Shown here: positions 44,961-53,713 of the stretch, in pieces
Position numbering within the stretch: the first letter of the stretch is position 1
How the letters are laid out: each line of letters opens with the position of its first letter
Assembly: GCA_015680685.1 (NCBI GenBank)
Contig: MNCI01005010.1
Span: 209,331-263,043 of the forward strand
Source of the DNA: Gnetum montanum
Lineage: Eukaryota; Streptophyta; Gnetopsida; Gnetales; Gnetaceae
Direction: 5' to 3'
DNA length: 53,713 nucleotides
Notes under the pieces: generated by a model
Seen by the model: only the letters and a program-made list of their open reading frames with translations
Databases searched by the model: none
Told to the model about the DNA's origin: nothing
Program-made: the position numbers and the translations under genes

Positions 44961-45310
44961 ACTATTTCATTGGTAGAAGACCATGTAGCCATAGACCCTG
45001 AATTCCCTAATGAACACATTAACATCCTTAGCCAAGTGCTCAAAGGCTATGAGGTGGTCATGCACTTTGATGAAGCTTTAATTGCCCATGGGACTAGCAT
45101 CACTACCATCATAACATTCCCATCTAGTGAAATCCATCCCTTCACTTACGATTTCAAGTTCCCATGTACCAACAATGTAGCGGAGTATGAGAGTTTGATC
45201 AGGGGGATGATGGTAATTCATGACCTATGAATCAAATGCTCAATGATCAAAGATGATTCACAACTTGTGGTTAACTAAATAACTGATTTTTATGCATGTA
45301 AAGCCAAACA
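44961..45310 (+). pseudogene. E5 second, archaeal-like RNase H (decayed)
   Basis: A separate RNase H-like block lies between RNase H and integrase: VVMHFDEALIAHGTSITTII (45055-45115), FKFPCTNNVAEYESLIRGMM (45152-45210) and KDDSQLVVN (45250-45278). Relatives have 'FDGA....G.G.G.V', 'F..TNN.AEYEALI.GL' and 'GDS.LVV.Q'. The pattern Asp (FDE), Glu (AEYE) and Asp (DDSQ) is kept. This extra domain is the hallmark of Tat-type elements. A TAA at 45278-45280 takes the place of Gln. Confidence 0.8.
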
Positions 45311-46795
45311 CTTGCAACCCTACTATGACCTAGGAAAGAAACCACTATAATAATTTATAGACATTGATATCCAACATGTACCACAAAATGAGAAAATAAT
45401 AGTTAATGTCATTGTGATGTTAGCCATCAATGTAACACCATATGTGTGTGGTAAGTTAACCTCCTTAACTGTGAACTATGCTATTCCCATCACGCAAAAC
45501 ACTGAAGATGACTCCATAGCCATAATTCATACTACTATAAAGGAGTGGCATGATGATATCAAGTTTTACCTTATGCATGGTAAACCTTCACAAGGCCTAA
45601 CTATCACTCAAAAGGACAATGTACATAAATGATCAAAATAGTATCTCATTGTAGGCAATAACACATTATGTTGGTGGTCCTACAATGGCATATTGTTAGT
45701 GTGCTTGGGTAGAACTAAAGATTGCAAAGTCTTAGAGAAAGTTCACAAGGGTGTATGTGATGGACATATAGGACCTAGAGCCATGGCTGCAAAGATCATA
45801 TGGTTAGGCTATTATTGGTCCTATATGGAAAGTGACTACCTGAAAAGGTTAAAACTTGTGATACTTGCTAACGGCATAGTAACGTTATACACGTACCATC
45901 AACTAAGTTACATATCACTCAAATAACTTGTTCATTTCAACAATGGTAGTTGGATATCATTGGATCCATAACACCTAAGTCTTCCACAAGGCATAACTTT
46001 ATCATCACTACAATCGAATACTTTATGAAGAGGATTGAAGTTATTCCTCTTAGGAAGACAACATCTCAACAGGTCTGTAGATTCATACTAGATAACATAG
46101 TAGTCCATTTCAGTATACCTATGACCATAGTCATAGATAATGGACCATACTTTAGTAGCCAAGAAAGGAAAAGCTTTTTTCATGACCTAGGAATTAAGCA
46201 TTCCTTCTCATCACCATATTACCCTTAAGCCAATGGGCATGCTAAAGCAAGCAATAAGGCCATCATAAACTTGCTTAAAAAGATGTTGAATAACACCAAA
46301 CACAAGTGGCATGAGCAACTTATCCATGTGCTTTGGGCCTATAGAACAACATTTGGAACTGCAACTAGTGTAACCCTGTATAGCCTAGTTTATGGTTCTA
46401 AATCTATTTTCCCTCTTGAATTACAAGTTCTATCACTCTAAGTAGCCCTATCAAACTTCATCAATAATGAACAGAACAAGAGCTATGCACCATAGACCTG
46501 GACTTGGTGGAGAAGCAATGGGTGCAAACACTTGCTCACGTCGAGAGGTACCAAGAGAGGAAAAAATAGCAACACCACCATAACTTAAGCAATCACAAGA
46601 CCAAGGAAGGATACCTATCCCTCAAAGCTATCCATGAGCATGCAGACAAATTCTTAGCTAGCTGGAAATGATCTTTCTTGGTCAATAAGGCCTACAGCAA
46701 TAGAGCCTTTAGGATAGCAGACATGGATGGGAATGAGTTGGCCAATTCCATTAATCATTCCTATTTAAAGCCTTACTACATGTAGCCCATGAGGA
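45311..46795 (+). pseudogene. E5 integrase (decayed)
   Basis: After a linker (to about 45640), the zinc-binding region reads VHKGVCDGHIGPRAMAAKII and GYYWSYMESDY (45738-45840); the His pair is kept but the two Cys are lost. The core begins LDIIGSITPKSSTRHNFIIT (45950-46010; first Asp 45953-45955), continues with VIDNGPYFSS (second Asp 46136-46138), then ANGHAKASNKAI, where Lys (46244-46246) replaces the catalytic Glu. The end 'LKPYYM' (about 46768) matches the Tat pol terminus. The enzyme would insert the element. It is inactive through the Glu-to-Lys change and stops. Confidence 0.83.
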
Positions 46796-47837
46796 TCAAT
46801 AATTAACATCAATGATCTTTGACAAGCAAGCTTGCATGACCTCATTTTTGCACAAAAAATGGGCTAAAACACTTTGATGCAAATTCCTTTTGGATGTACC
46901 GATTGTAACCTATGGTCGCCTACTTTGTTAATCATTTTATATGCCCTATGCATTTTTTTGTAACAACATTTTTTATTTGTTGTGTTTCTTGGTCTCTTGG
47001 AGTTGTGCTTGTAGGATGAAGCCTAAATTCATTGCAAAGATGCAACTCATCATGCTAGAAAGTCACCATGTGACATTAATGCACAAGATTCAGTGAGTTT
47101 GTCCTGCTATGTCAAGAGTGCTTATGTCATTTCCATCTTATTACCATTCCCTTGAACCCAACCCCATAGCCTAATTATAACCTTCCTTACCCCTAAATGA
47201 CAATGTTTATCAATGTCTAACACTCATGCATTATGGCCATATGACATACGTTTGTCATGCTCCACCTACAAGTCCATTAGATGTAACACATCTCACTCAA
47301 TTAGAAAATTGAATTAATTCCATTGAATGTAACACATCTCATTCAATGGGAATAGCAAATAAAACCAAGCTTTGGCAAAGAAACCAAATGAAGGTTTCAC
47401 CCCACAAAAAAATAAGGAAGCAAATTTCCAAGAAGCCAAAATGCCATTGAAGACCAAAGGATAAACCAATGGCTACAAACATAAAAAGGGAAGAGCCTAA
47501 TGGCTAAAAAAACCTTAGAGTAAAGTGATGGTTCTTAAAATGCATTTTTGAGTGACCAAAAATTTGATACATGAAGTGCAAAGACTTATTGATTGATCAA
47601 TGTCTATGCCATGTTGTAACCATGATGTCAACACTTGGAATTCATTGTCAACCCTCATGACAAAATGTAACCTAATAAATTATACCACCCCATCATTGCA
47701 ATAACTCTTTGGCATGGTTAAACACTACTAAATTAAGCATGGAGAGGGAACACTAGTGATAGATCTACAGTGGTGTTTTGTATTCTTTGTCAATTCCTCT
47801 CAAGTCAATCCTCAAGACATCAATAAAAAGGAACCAA
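46796..47837 (+). other. E5 3' untranslated region and polypurine tract
   Basis: No coding sequence. Two similar blocks (about 47281-47300 and 47328-47350) share 'gatgtaacacatctcactcaa', a short local duplication. A purine run, aaaaaggaaccaa (47826-47837), directly precedes the 3' LTR and is the likely plus-strand primer. Confidence 0.55.
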
Positions 47838-49229
47838 TGAAATACCACCAAGAAAATGCATGTTGTAACCTTTTTTCATTATAACTCTCACCCAATGAAA
47901 CTTGAGGCCAAACTTTCATTGTAACATGTGAAAAATTTGATCCAAGAGATGCAATTTCACATACCTTAACTTTTGGGGCTAGAAAATGCCTCAAAAGTGA
48001 TCAAAGCCTCAACTCCCAAGTGAAAAAATTCATATCATGCCTATATTTGGGCTTGGAGAATCAAAATTCCTTTTGGACTACCAAAATTGGCATTTTCATG
48101 GGTTTTTTCATGGGACATGACCTTTGCTATGTTGGAAACATCTCACCTATGCCTAGCATTGGAAGGTATAACTTCTACACCCCCAAAATTTCTCCTTCTC
48201 CCCCCAACATTACTTTAGCATGGCCCTAGCAACTCAGCATTATTTCAACTTCAGCATTAATATTGCATCCCCAACATTATTCATGCATCTTAGTGTCACT
48301 ACTGTAGGCTAAGGATTTCTCATGGAAAGCCACTATGAATTGAAGAAGCCATGGTAGGTTAAATTTCCATTTACTATTTCTAGTAACTAGAGGGGTTTTG
48401 GTACCTTTAGGATATCAAATCTTACCATTCATAGAAACCATGCTAGATTTGGACACCAATAGCACCTGTATGTGGCAACAATATATTAGTAATTAGGTAT
48501 AAAATTTGCAGTAAAATTTATGGCCATGAAACCTATAAAAATCAAGCTTCAACACCATGAAAAGGTTCCACTTTTTGGATATTTAAGAGCTTTGAAAATT
48601 CATTGTAGGCACAAATGTTTTGGGAGAAAATGCCAGCATGGAACCCATAGCCATTGTAACCACTTTTACTCCCTTGAGATTATGTGTGATTTTGTTGAAA
48701 TGTTAAACCACCTAGGCATTAAGACTCCCAACGTATCTCTTCTTTACATCCAAAAATCCCCACACATCTTACCCCATGCACAACCAATGCAGTAAATCTA
48801 GTGAGGATTACAACAAGATTTTACATTTTGGGAGTTGTAGAGCATCTAGATCGTGGAGCTAACTATGGCATCCAAACCATTGGTTTCAACAAATTCCAAA
48901 CCCCTAATGAAGTGAACCCCTTTATCTTCCTCAAGCACCACTTGTACACTTTCTAAAATCTCTTTATTTTATCATAATAAAGTTTACAGTCCCATTTTTT
49001 GTGCAAGTTAGAGTATATTCATTTTTCATTCTATGCATTTATTTTTAGATTTTCATTGCATTTTTAATTTATTACCCTTGTTGATACTTTTAAAGTCCCT
49101 AGGTGATCGACAAGACCATACAAGGTATCTTAGATCATATTTTTTTCAAAGGTCCTTGGGGTCTAGGGTTAAAGTTATCTTAGCTGGGATCTTCAATTCT
49201 TCCAACAATCGAATTTTTTAGTCTCTACA
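47838..49229 (+). repeat. E5 3' LTR
   Basis: A 1392-bp copy of 18451-19860, beginning tgaaataccacc and ending agtctctaca, so the termini are TG...CA. The position of the TATA box reads gatatcaaa (48411-48419), unlike the intact box in the 5' copy. Short frames inside (for example 48520-48795) are chance. The following agtac (49230-49234) is the right target copy. Confidence 0.85.
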
Positions 49230-49234
49230 AGTAC

Positions 49235-49684
49235 TTCGTAAAGACATAATAATGCAAGTTCAACTTATTTTACTAAAATAATAAATAATCAAGTATTTTC
49301 AACAAACAAACTCTCTTCATTTTCATTTTTGCAAGTAAATATAAAATTTGTTTAGTAATAGTACTATGAAGCAATGTAATATTAATTTGACTATAAGTAC
49401 ATCCCAAGACATATATCCAACATGATACTTTAGAAGAATTCTAAGTAATGTAACAATGCCCCAATTGTAACTCAAACTAGTAACCTCTTAGCTACAAATC
49501 CTTGTTAAATACAAAGCAAACTACTTGAGTTATCTTTCATTATCCAAACTTTGATCAAGGGCTCAACTCTAATGGTTTTCAATGCATCTTATGTTTTTTT
49601 ATATAGAGATTATGTTTCGTCACCAAATATAATTTTTTAGTGGGTTTAATATTTTTCTAGAAAATATATTTATAATTATATGCA
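49235..49684. other. AT-rich flank of E5
   Basis: This is the sequence E5 inserted into, continuous with 18446 and before. No feature is recognised; it may include the 5' untranslated part of the LINE that follows. Confidence 0.35.
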
Positions 49685-50593
49685 ATGCCACTAGATTTAG
49701 TAGGTGACCCTTCAAGTAGATCCACCACTTCTTTGTCATTTTACAAATTACCTAATGATTTATATGAATCCATTACTCAAGAAATTTTTGAAAGATAGGT
49801 ATTTGTGAAAATTTTTGGTTATTTCCCTTGTTCCTTAATTTTTAAAAGTCATTTAAATCTAGTTTGGAAAGATCAAGGATTAGATGTTATCCATGAACAT
49901 TATTTGTCAAAATCATTTTTGTTGGTAAAATTTATTGATTTAATGATGGCTTCTAAGGTCCTCACTATTAGTATTCTCAATCATCATCATGCTTTATTAA
50001 TTATTCAAAAGTGAACTTCTTCTTTTAATCTAGCATCTCTTAAATTTCAAAGGACTCTTTGTTTTGTTGAATTGCTAAATCTTTCATTTCTTTTTGAAAA
50101 ACTTGAAAGGGGTATTTTCTCTTAAGTTGGGCCAATCAATCATTTTGAAATGCTAGCTATAGCTAGTGATTTTCATATAATTTAATATATAATTGAGGTG
50201 GATCTTAATTCACTTAAGAAAAAAATTCTTTAACATGATCATGGAATTGATTAGGTGGAAAAGGTTGTTTATTACAATTTTCCAAAGTCGTGTTATTATT
50301 ATCATCGAGAGTGTCATATGTTTGATTCATGTCCTTTTATGCTATGAAAAAAGGCTATGCAAGCACATCAGCACTAAGCTACTACAAATACTACCAAGGT
50401 TTCTACTATAAATGTTGTAGATCCTACTAAGATTTTTTATACAGATATTGTAAATCTTGCAATAATTACTTGTGCTAATGTTTCAATATTTAATCCACCC
50501 TTTTCTTTTACTATTATTCAACAAAATATGCCTTTGAGAAAGGTTCTAGTTAAATTAATTTCAAAGAATTCTTTAATGACTACGAGGAAATAA
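49685..50593 (+). pseudogene. L1-type LINE ORF1 (DUF4283/zinc-knuckle type), decayed
   Basis: One frame runs for about 300 codons from ATG 49685 with about nine stops. It reads IFGYFPCSLIFKSHLNLVWK (49808-49867), then SFLLVKFIDLMMASKVL, in the pattern of DUF4283 in plant L1-type and related ORF1 proteins ('GYF......... W......V....GFFLVKF...D...VL'). Near 50285-50335 comes SCYYYHRECHMFDSCPF, a zinc knuckle with Tyr in place of the second Cys. ORF1 proteins bind the LINE RNA. Constant frame and a following ORF2 start support the call. A stand-alone host gene of the DUF4283 family is less likely. Confidence 0.65.
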
Positions 50594-50839
50594 ATATTTA
50601 TTCTTAAAATCTCACAAAAACTTATGGTTGATTCAAATAGTTTCCAAATGGTTCTTCATAATAAAAAACATCAAGTCTATATATTAGTAATTACATATCA
50701 AATCTTCAAAATGATCAACATGTTCAAGATATTTTAACTATTAATAATTCATTTGTAGCTATTGATCAAGATACGAAGTAATATCTTTTGATAATGCTGA
50801 TACTACTAATAAGGAGAGGACCTCATCCTCCTCCACCCA

Positions 50840-51000
50840 ATGTTAATATTTTCATGGAATGTCTAATTTCTTACCCTAGAGGAAAGGTTTTTCAAGATTG
50901 GTTATAAGAATAAAAACATAAAAAGGCATCCCTAAAACTATTAGGCTTTTCCTTTTTATTGATTTGAAGGTTATTGTCTATGTAGTACTCCTCTATTTTT
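50840..51000 (+). pseudogene. LINE ORF2 start (endonuclease), truncated
   Basis: About 250 bases after ORF1 the frame reads NVNIFSWNV, matching the 'ILSWNVRG' start of the apurinic-type endonuclease of L1-like ORF2. The rest of the domain is unreadable and RT is absent, so ORF2 is cut near 51000, probably where the E6 LTR begins. The bases between 50594 and 50840 are the inter-ORF region. Confidence 0.5.
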
Positions 51001-51853
51001 GTACTTTGAATTTTTATTTTTAATATATATATTTTCTAGGGTCTAACACCCATCTTTCATTGTCCTACTATGTAATATACTTGTACTTATCATCCATTGT
51101 AAACATTTAAAACTTTATTGTTTGATTGATTTGTGTTTTGTGCTTTTGGTCATTTGTGTCTAGTGTATTAACACCTCTTCTAATTCCCATTTTCTTTTCC
51201 TTATGTGAGCGCTTTTGTATATTTTTGGCTTTGTGGAGATATCTTGGAGGTCATGGAGTCATCTTATCTAATATTTAAGCTCTCAAGAGAGACATCTTGG
51301 ATGCCATGAAACATAAGAATTTTTACAAATATCTTGAATGAAATGTCTCACTGGAGAGTAGACATCTTAAATCAGTATAAGACATCTTACAAGTTGCTAA
51401 GACATCTCATCTATAGTAGGAGATGTCTTAGCCAGGAATGAAACATCTCCCAAAATTAATAGTTTTTCAATAGGACATTCCAAAAAGTCTAGAGATGACC
51501 TGACGAGTAGGAAAAATTTTAAAATGATCATTCAAGTTTGGAAATAGTTGAGACAAGGTGGAAAAAGATGAAAATAGTACTAAATCATCAAGTTCTTCCT
51601 AAGAAAGATTTCTTAAGTTTTTTTTTCTTGGTTAATAAATATGGATTATGTTTTATGCTTGTACCACCATGAGAGGTCATGAGATGTTATAGAGAGATGC
51701 AAGTAAAATATCATGAGATGTCTAAGAAGCACAAGTCAAGAATACATGAGTGTGTTTGCAGCTCTTTGTTAAGTATTCGAGTATTGGCTTGGTGTCTCTT
51801 GTGTCCTGTGAGTTAAGATCTTAGTCTCAAGTTGTGAGAGAGACACTCTATCA
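51001..51853 (+). repeat. Probable E6 5' LTR (border uncertain)
   Basis: The stretch ends 'actctatca' two bases before a primer-site-like sequence, so it is probably an LTR. Its 5' border is unknown because the other LTR lies outside the window. Between 51247 and 51450 the motif acatct recurs at least nine times, sometimes inverted as agatgt. Confidence 0.4.
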
Positions 51854-51855
51854 AA

Positions 51856-51886
51856 TGGTGTCTAAGAAGAAATAGGTTCAAACCCT
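51856..51886 (+). other. E6 primer-binding site, tRNA-Met-like (decayed)
   Basis: Tggtgtctaagaag followed by ggttcaaacc resembles TGGTATCAGAGC...GGTTC, the initiator tRNA-Met complement, with transitions and a small insertion. The position right after the LTR end and before gag supports it; the match alone would not. Confidence 0.4.
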
Positions 51887-51896
51887 AAATAGACAT

Positions 51897-53110
51897 ATGA
51901 AGAGCATTAAGTTTTCCTTCCAACTAATGGTTGCTCATGTGGATGAAACTAGCCTAAAGGTAGATAGAAATGTTAGTCCCAATCATATCCAAACATGCAA
52001 AGATAATTAGCCTTCATGTTCAAATGAAGAAGTTTCACAACTTGTTAGAGACCAAATACATAATGAGGAAGGACAATCCAACTATGGAAGTTTAGGAATC
52101 CATCAACTAAGGATTCCAATGGGATGGAATCCTATTCCTCTAATGAGAATTATAAGGGCTCTAACAATGGTAACTACTTCTTCTCATGGCAAGCTAGATG
52201 ATGAAAATGAGGCAAGGCTTGCTAGGCATTCCATAATGCTGCAAGACTTCTATACATTGAGTTGAATACTTTTAATGGTGTAGATGGAACTAATGCTTTT
52301 TCAAGTCGGCTAAAGATACTTGACAAGAACTTTGAGTTGGAATAGGTACCAAATAACTTGAGGGTACCTATTACTAAATCCATATTATAATGTATGGTTT
52401 CTACTTGGTGGAAAAAGGAGTCCTAAGGTTATGAAAGATAAAATGGTCAACCCATCAAAGATTGGAATCTGATGAAATACAGGTTACGAAGAAAATGTAA
52501 ATAGTCTTATTGGAGGTAAGTGACTATCATAAAGTTGAAATTCCTAATGCAAGGTGATAAGGATGTCAAAGAATTAGTTATCACAAAATTCTATTAAATG
52601 CAAGTTGAAATTGATCGAATTTTGTGATCTATTCCATCAATTTAAAGTAAACTCAGAGGAGTATGAATAGGCTTTAATATTTTTAGGATGTCTCAATATG
52701 ATGTATTAGTAGGAGTTGTTATTTTATGATCCATAAAATCTTGATGAGGCTTACAATTTTTCACTCAATGCAAAATAAAAAATAAAAAATTAAGTGGATT
52801 TCAAAACAATAGTAAACAAACTTCTAAGGGAAAGAACAAGGGATCTAAATCTAAGAAGGAATCCCAAGTCCAAATCTAAAGATAAGGACGGTAACCATGA
52901 CAAGAAGATAGAGAATGGTGATGAGAAGGAAAAAGCTAAGAAGGACCAATGCAAAGGAGGCAAGGGTCAAGACAACAATTCATCCAAGATTCAATGCTTC
53001 AAGTGTGAAGAATGGAAGCACAAATAATGGGAATGTTCACTTCACAAGATAGCTAAGGGAAAAGATGTACAAACCATAAAAGTGGAGGAAACATCAAGTT
53101 AAGCTCTTTA
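51897..53110 (+). pseudogene. E6 gag with CCHC zinc knuckle (decayed)
   Basis: From ATG 51897 the frame gives an N-terminal region and then the Gag core, LNTFNGVDGTNAFSSRLKIL (52262-52320), with a likely VSTWWKKES (about 52398). The C-terminal part (52794-53027) is Lys/Asp-rich (KDKDGNHDKKIENGDEKEK), followed by CFKCEEWKHK and, after one stop, WEC (52994-53035). The spacing is C-x2-C-x4-H-x4-C, the nucleic-acid-binding knuckle, with Gly of 'GH' changed to Trp-Lys. Gag packages the RNA. E6 is a different gypsy lineage from E1, E2 and E5, most like chromoviruses. Confidence 0.68.
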
Positions 53111-53199
53111 GAGAGGTAATCCTAATGCTTCCAAGGTTCAGGAACTTTTGGAATTAAATTCTTGTGCATTCATGGAAAATATGAATATGGAAGACCATC

Positions 53200-53713
53200 C
53201 TAGTAGAAAATTGTTATTTTGAATTGGATTTAGATGTTTACTTAATGGGGAATGGATTCATGTTTTGATTTATGGAGGAGCCTAGAAAAATGTCACTTCT
53301 TCTAGGATAGTTGCTAGCTTAGGTTTGGAAACTAATCCTCTTCCTAGACCCAATAATGAGCATTGGTTATCTAAAGATTTATCTAAAGAGGTGAGGGAAT
53401 AATGTACTTTAAAATTTAAAATTGAAGATTTTCATGATGTTATGAAGTGTGAAGTACTTCCAATAAATTATATTGATGTAATTCTTAGTAGACATTTGAA
53501 TTTTAACAATGGTGCTTAGTTTAATGAAGCAAAAAATATATGGAGTGTAGCTAGATCCGATGGGATTCATGGGTTAATTTTCATGATAACTAAACAAGTG
53601 AAGAAGCAAAGCTCACTCAATATTTCCTTAATCCTTCTAGGATAGATGGAATACATTATAAAACATGATGGTATGGGTTGTGAATTTATTGTTGTATCAA
53701 CAATTGTTTCTAA
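53200..53713 (+). pseudogene. E6 aspartic protease, cut by window end
   Basis: The frame reads IHVLIYGGA (53256-53283), then IVASLGLETNPLPRPN (about 53307-53354), EHWLSKDLSKEVRE and CEVLPINYIDVILSRHLNF (53450-53507). In chromovirus-type proteases the order is 'LIDSGA/S', 'LGL...PHP.PY', 'WL.KG..V...C' and 'CDVVPMD.CH+LLGRPW'. Here Tyr (53271-53273) stands where the catalytic Asp should be, so the protease is dead. RT and integrase should follow beyond the window. Confidence 0.68.

Larger units (their letters stand above)
18451..49229 (+). mobile_element. E5: Tat-type Ty3/gypsy retrotransposon carrying nested insertions
   Basis: The outer element of the second nest has direct repeats of about 1.4 kb at both ends, a 5-bp target duplication, gag and protease on one side of a 19.4-kb insertion and RT-RNase H-integrase on the other. 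A second, archaeal-like RNase H between RNase H and integrase marks the Tat lineage (Retand/Ogre relatives). Without the insertion E5 would be about 11.4 kb. Stops, frameshifts and lost catalytic residues show that it is dead. It is the oldest element of this nest. Confidence 0.85.

Overview
This window looks like intergenic heterochromatin from a large, repeat-rich plant genome. It holds plant-type Ty3/gypsy elements of the Athila and Tat groups with a tRNA-Asp primer site, a Ty1/copia fragment, RTE-like and L1-like LINEs and a tRNA-derived SINE. It is AT-rich and poor in CG dinucleotides, and its stop codons mostly fall where a family keeps Gln (CAA/CAG) or Trp (TGG), as expected from decay of methylated cytosine. 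Large, old, nested insertions would suit a gymnosperm or another slow-turnover genome, but the species cannot be read from the sequence. I see no intact host gene, no rRNA, no functional tRNA gene and no CRISPR array; every coding region here is broken.

Two nests account for most of the window. Nest 1 (about 764-18450): a copia-like element (primer site near 1887, gag start to 2328) was entered at 2329 by a plus-strand Athila-like element, 'E4'. The E4 LTR was then split by a nearly complete minus-strand Athila-like element, 'E1' (2878-13953: LTR, gag, protease, RT, integrase, third ORF, LTR). The E4 remnant resumes at 13954 and runs into its gag (14126-14910). An RTE LINE tail, a decayed coiled-coil ORF and a SINE follow.

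Nest 2 (18451-49229): a Tat-type gypsy element, 'E5', has 1.4-kb LTRs and a 5-bp target duplication (agtgc/agtac). Its gag and protease lie at 20560-23870, and its RT, two RNase H regions and integrase at 43300-46790. Between them sits a 19.4-kb insertion, 'E3' (23879-43300), flanked by an 8-bp direct repeat. E3 carries a minus-strand, eight-exon, FCP1/HAD-like coiled-coil pseudogene with clear GT-AG introns, a 33-37-bp tandem array near one end and a roughly 184-bp tandem array near the other. A complete Athila-like element, 'E2' (28607-38635), was later inserted at the intron 1/exon 2 boundary of that pseudogene. E3 is the most unusual object in the window.

The right flank (49230-53713) holds an L1-type LINE (ORF1 plus the start of ORF2) and the 5' part of another gypsy element, 'E6' (gag, zinc knuckle, start of protease), cut by the window edge. 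The left edge (1-763) is an LTR of the same family as E1, E2 and E4. The domains once acted together: Gag packaged RNA, protease cut the polyprotein, RT/RNase H copied from the tRNA-Asp primer, and integrase inserted the copy. None of these elements can now do this alone.
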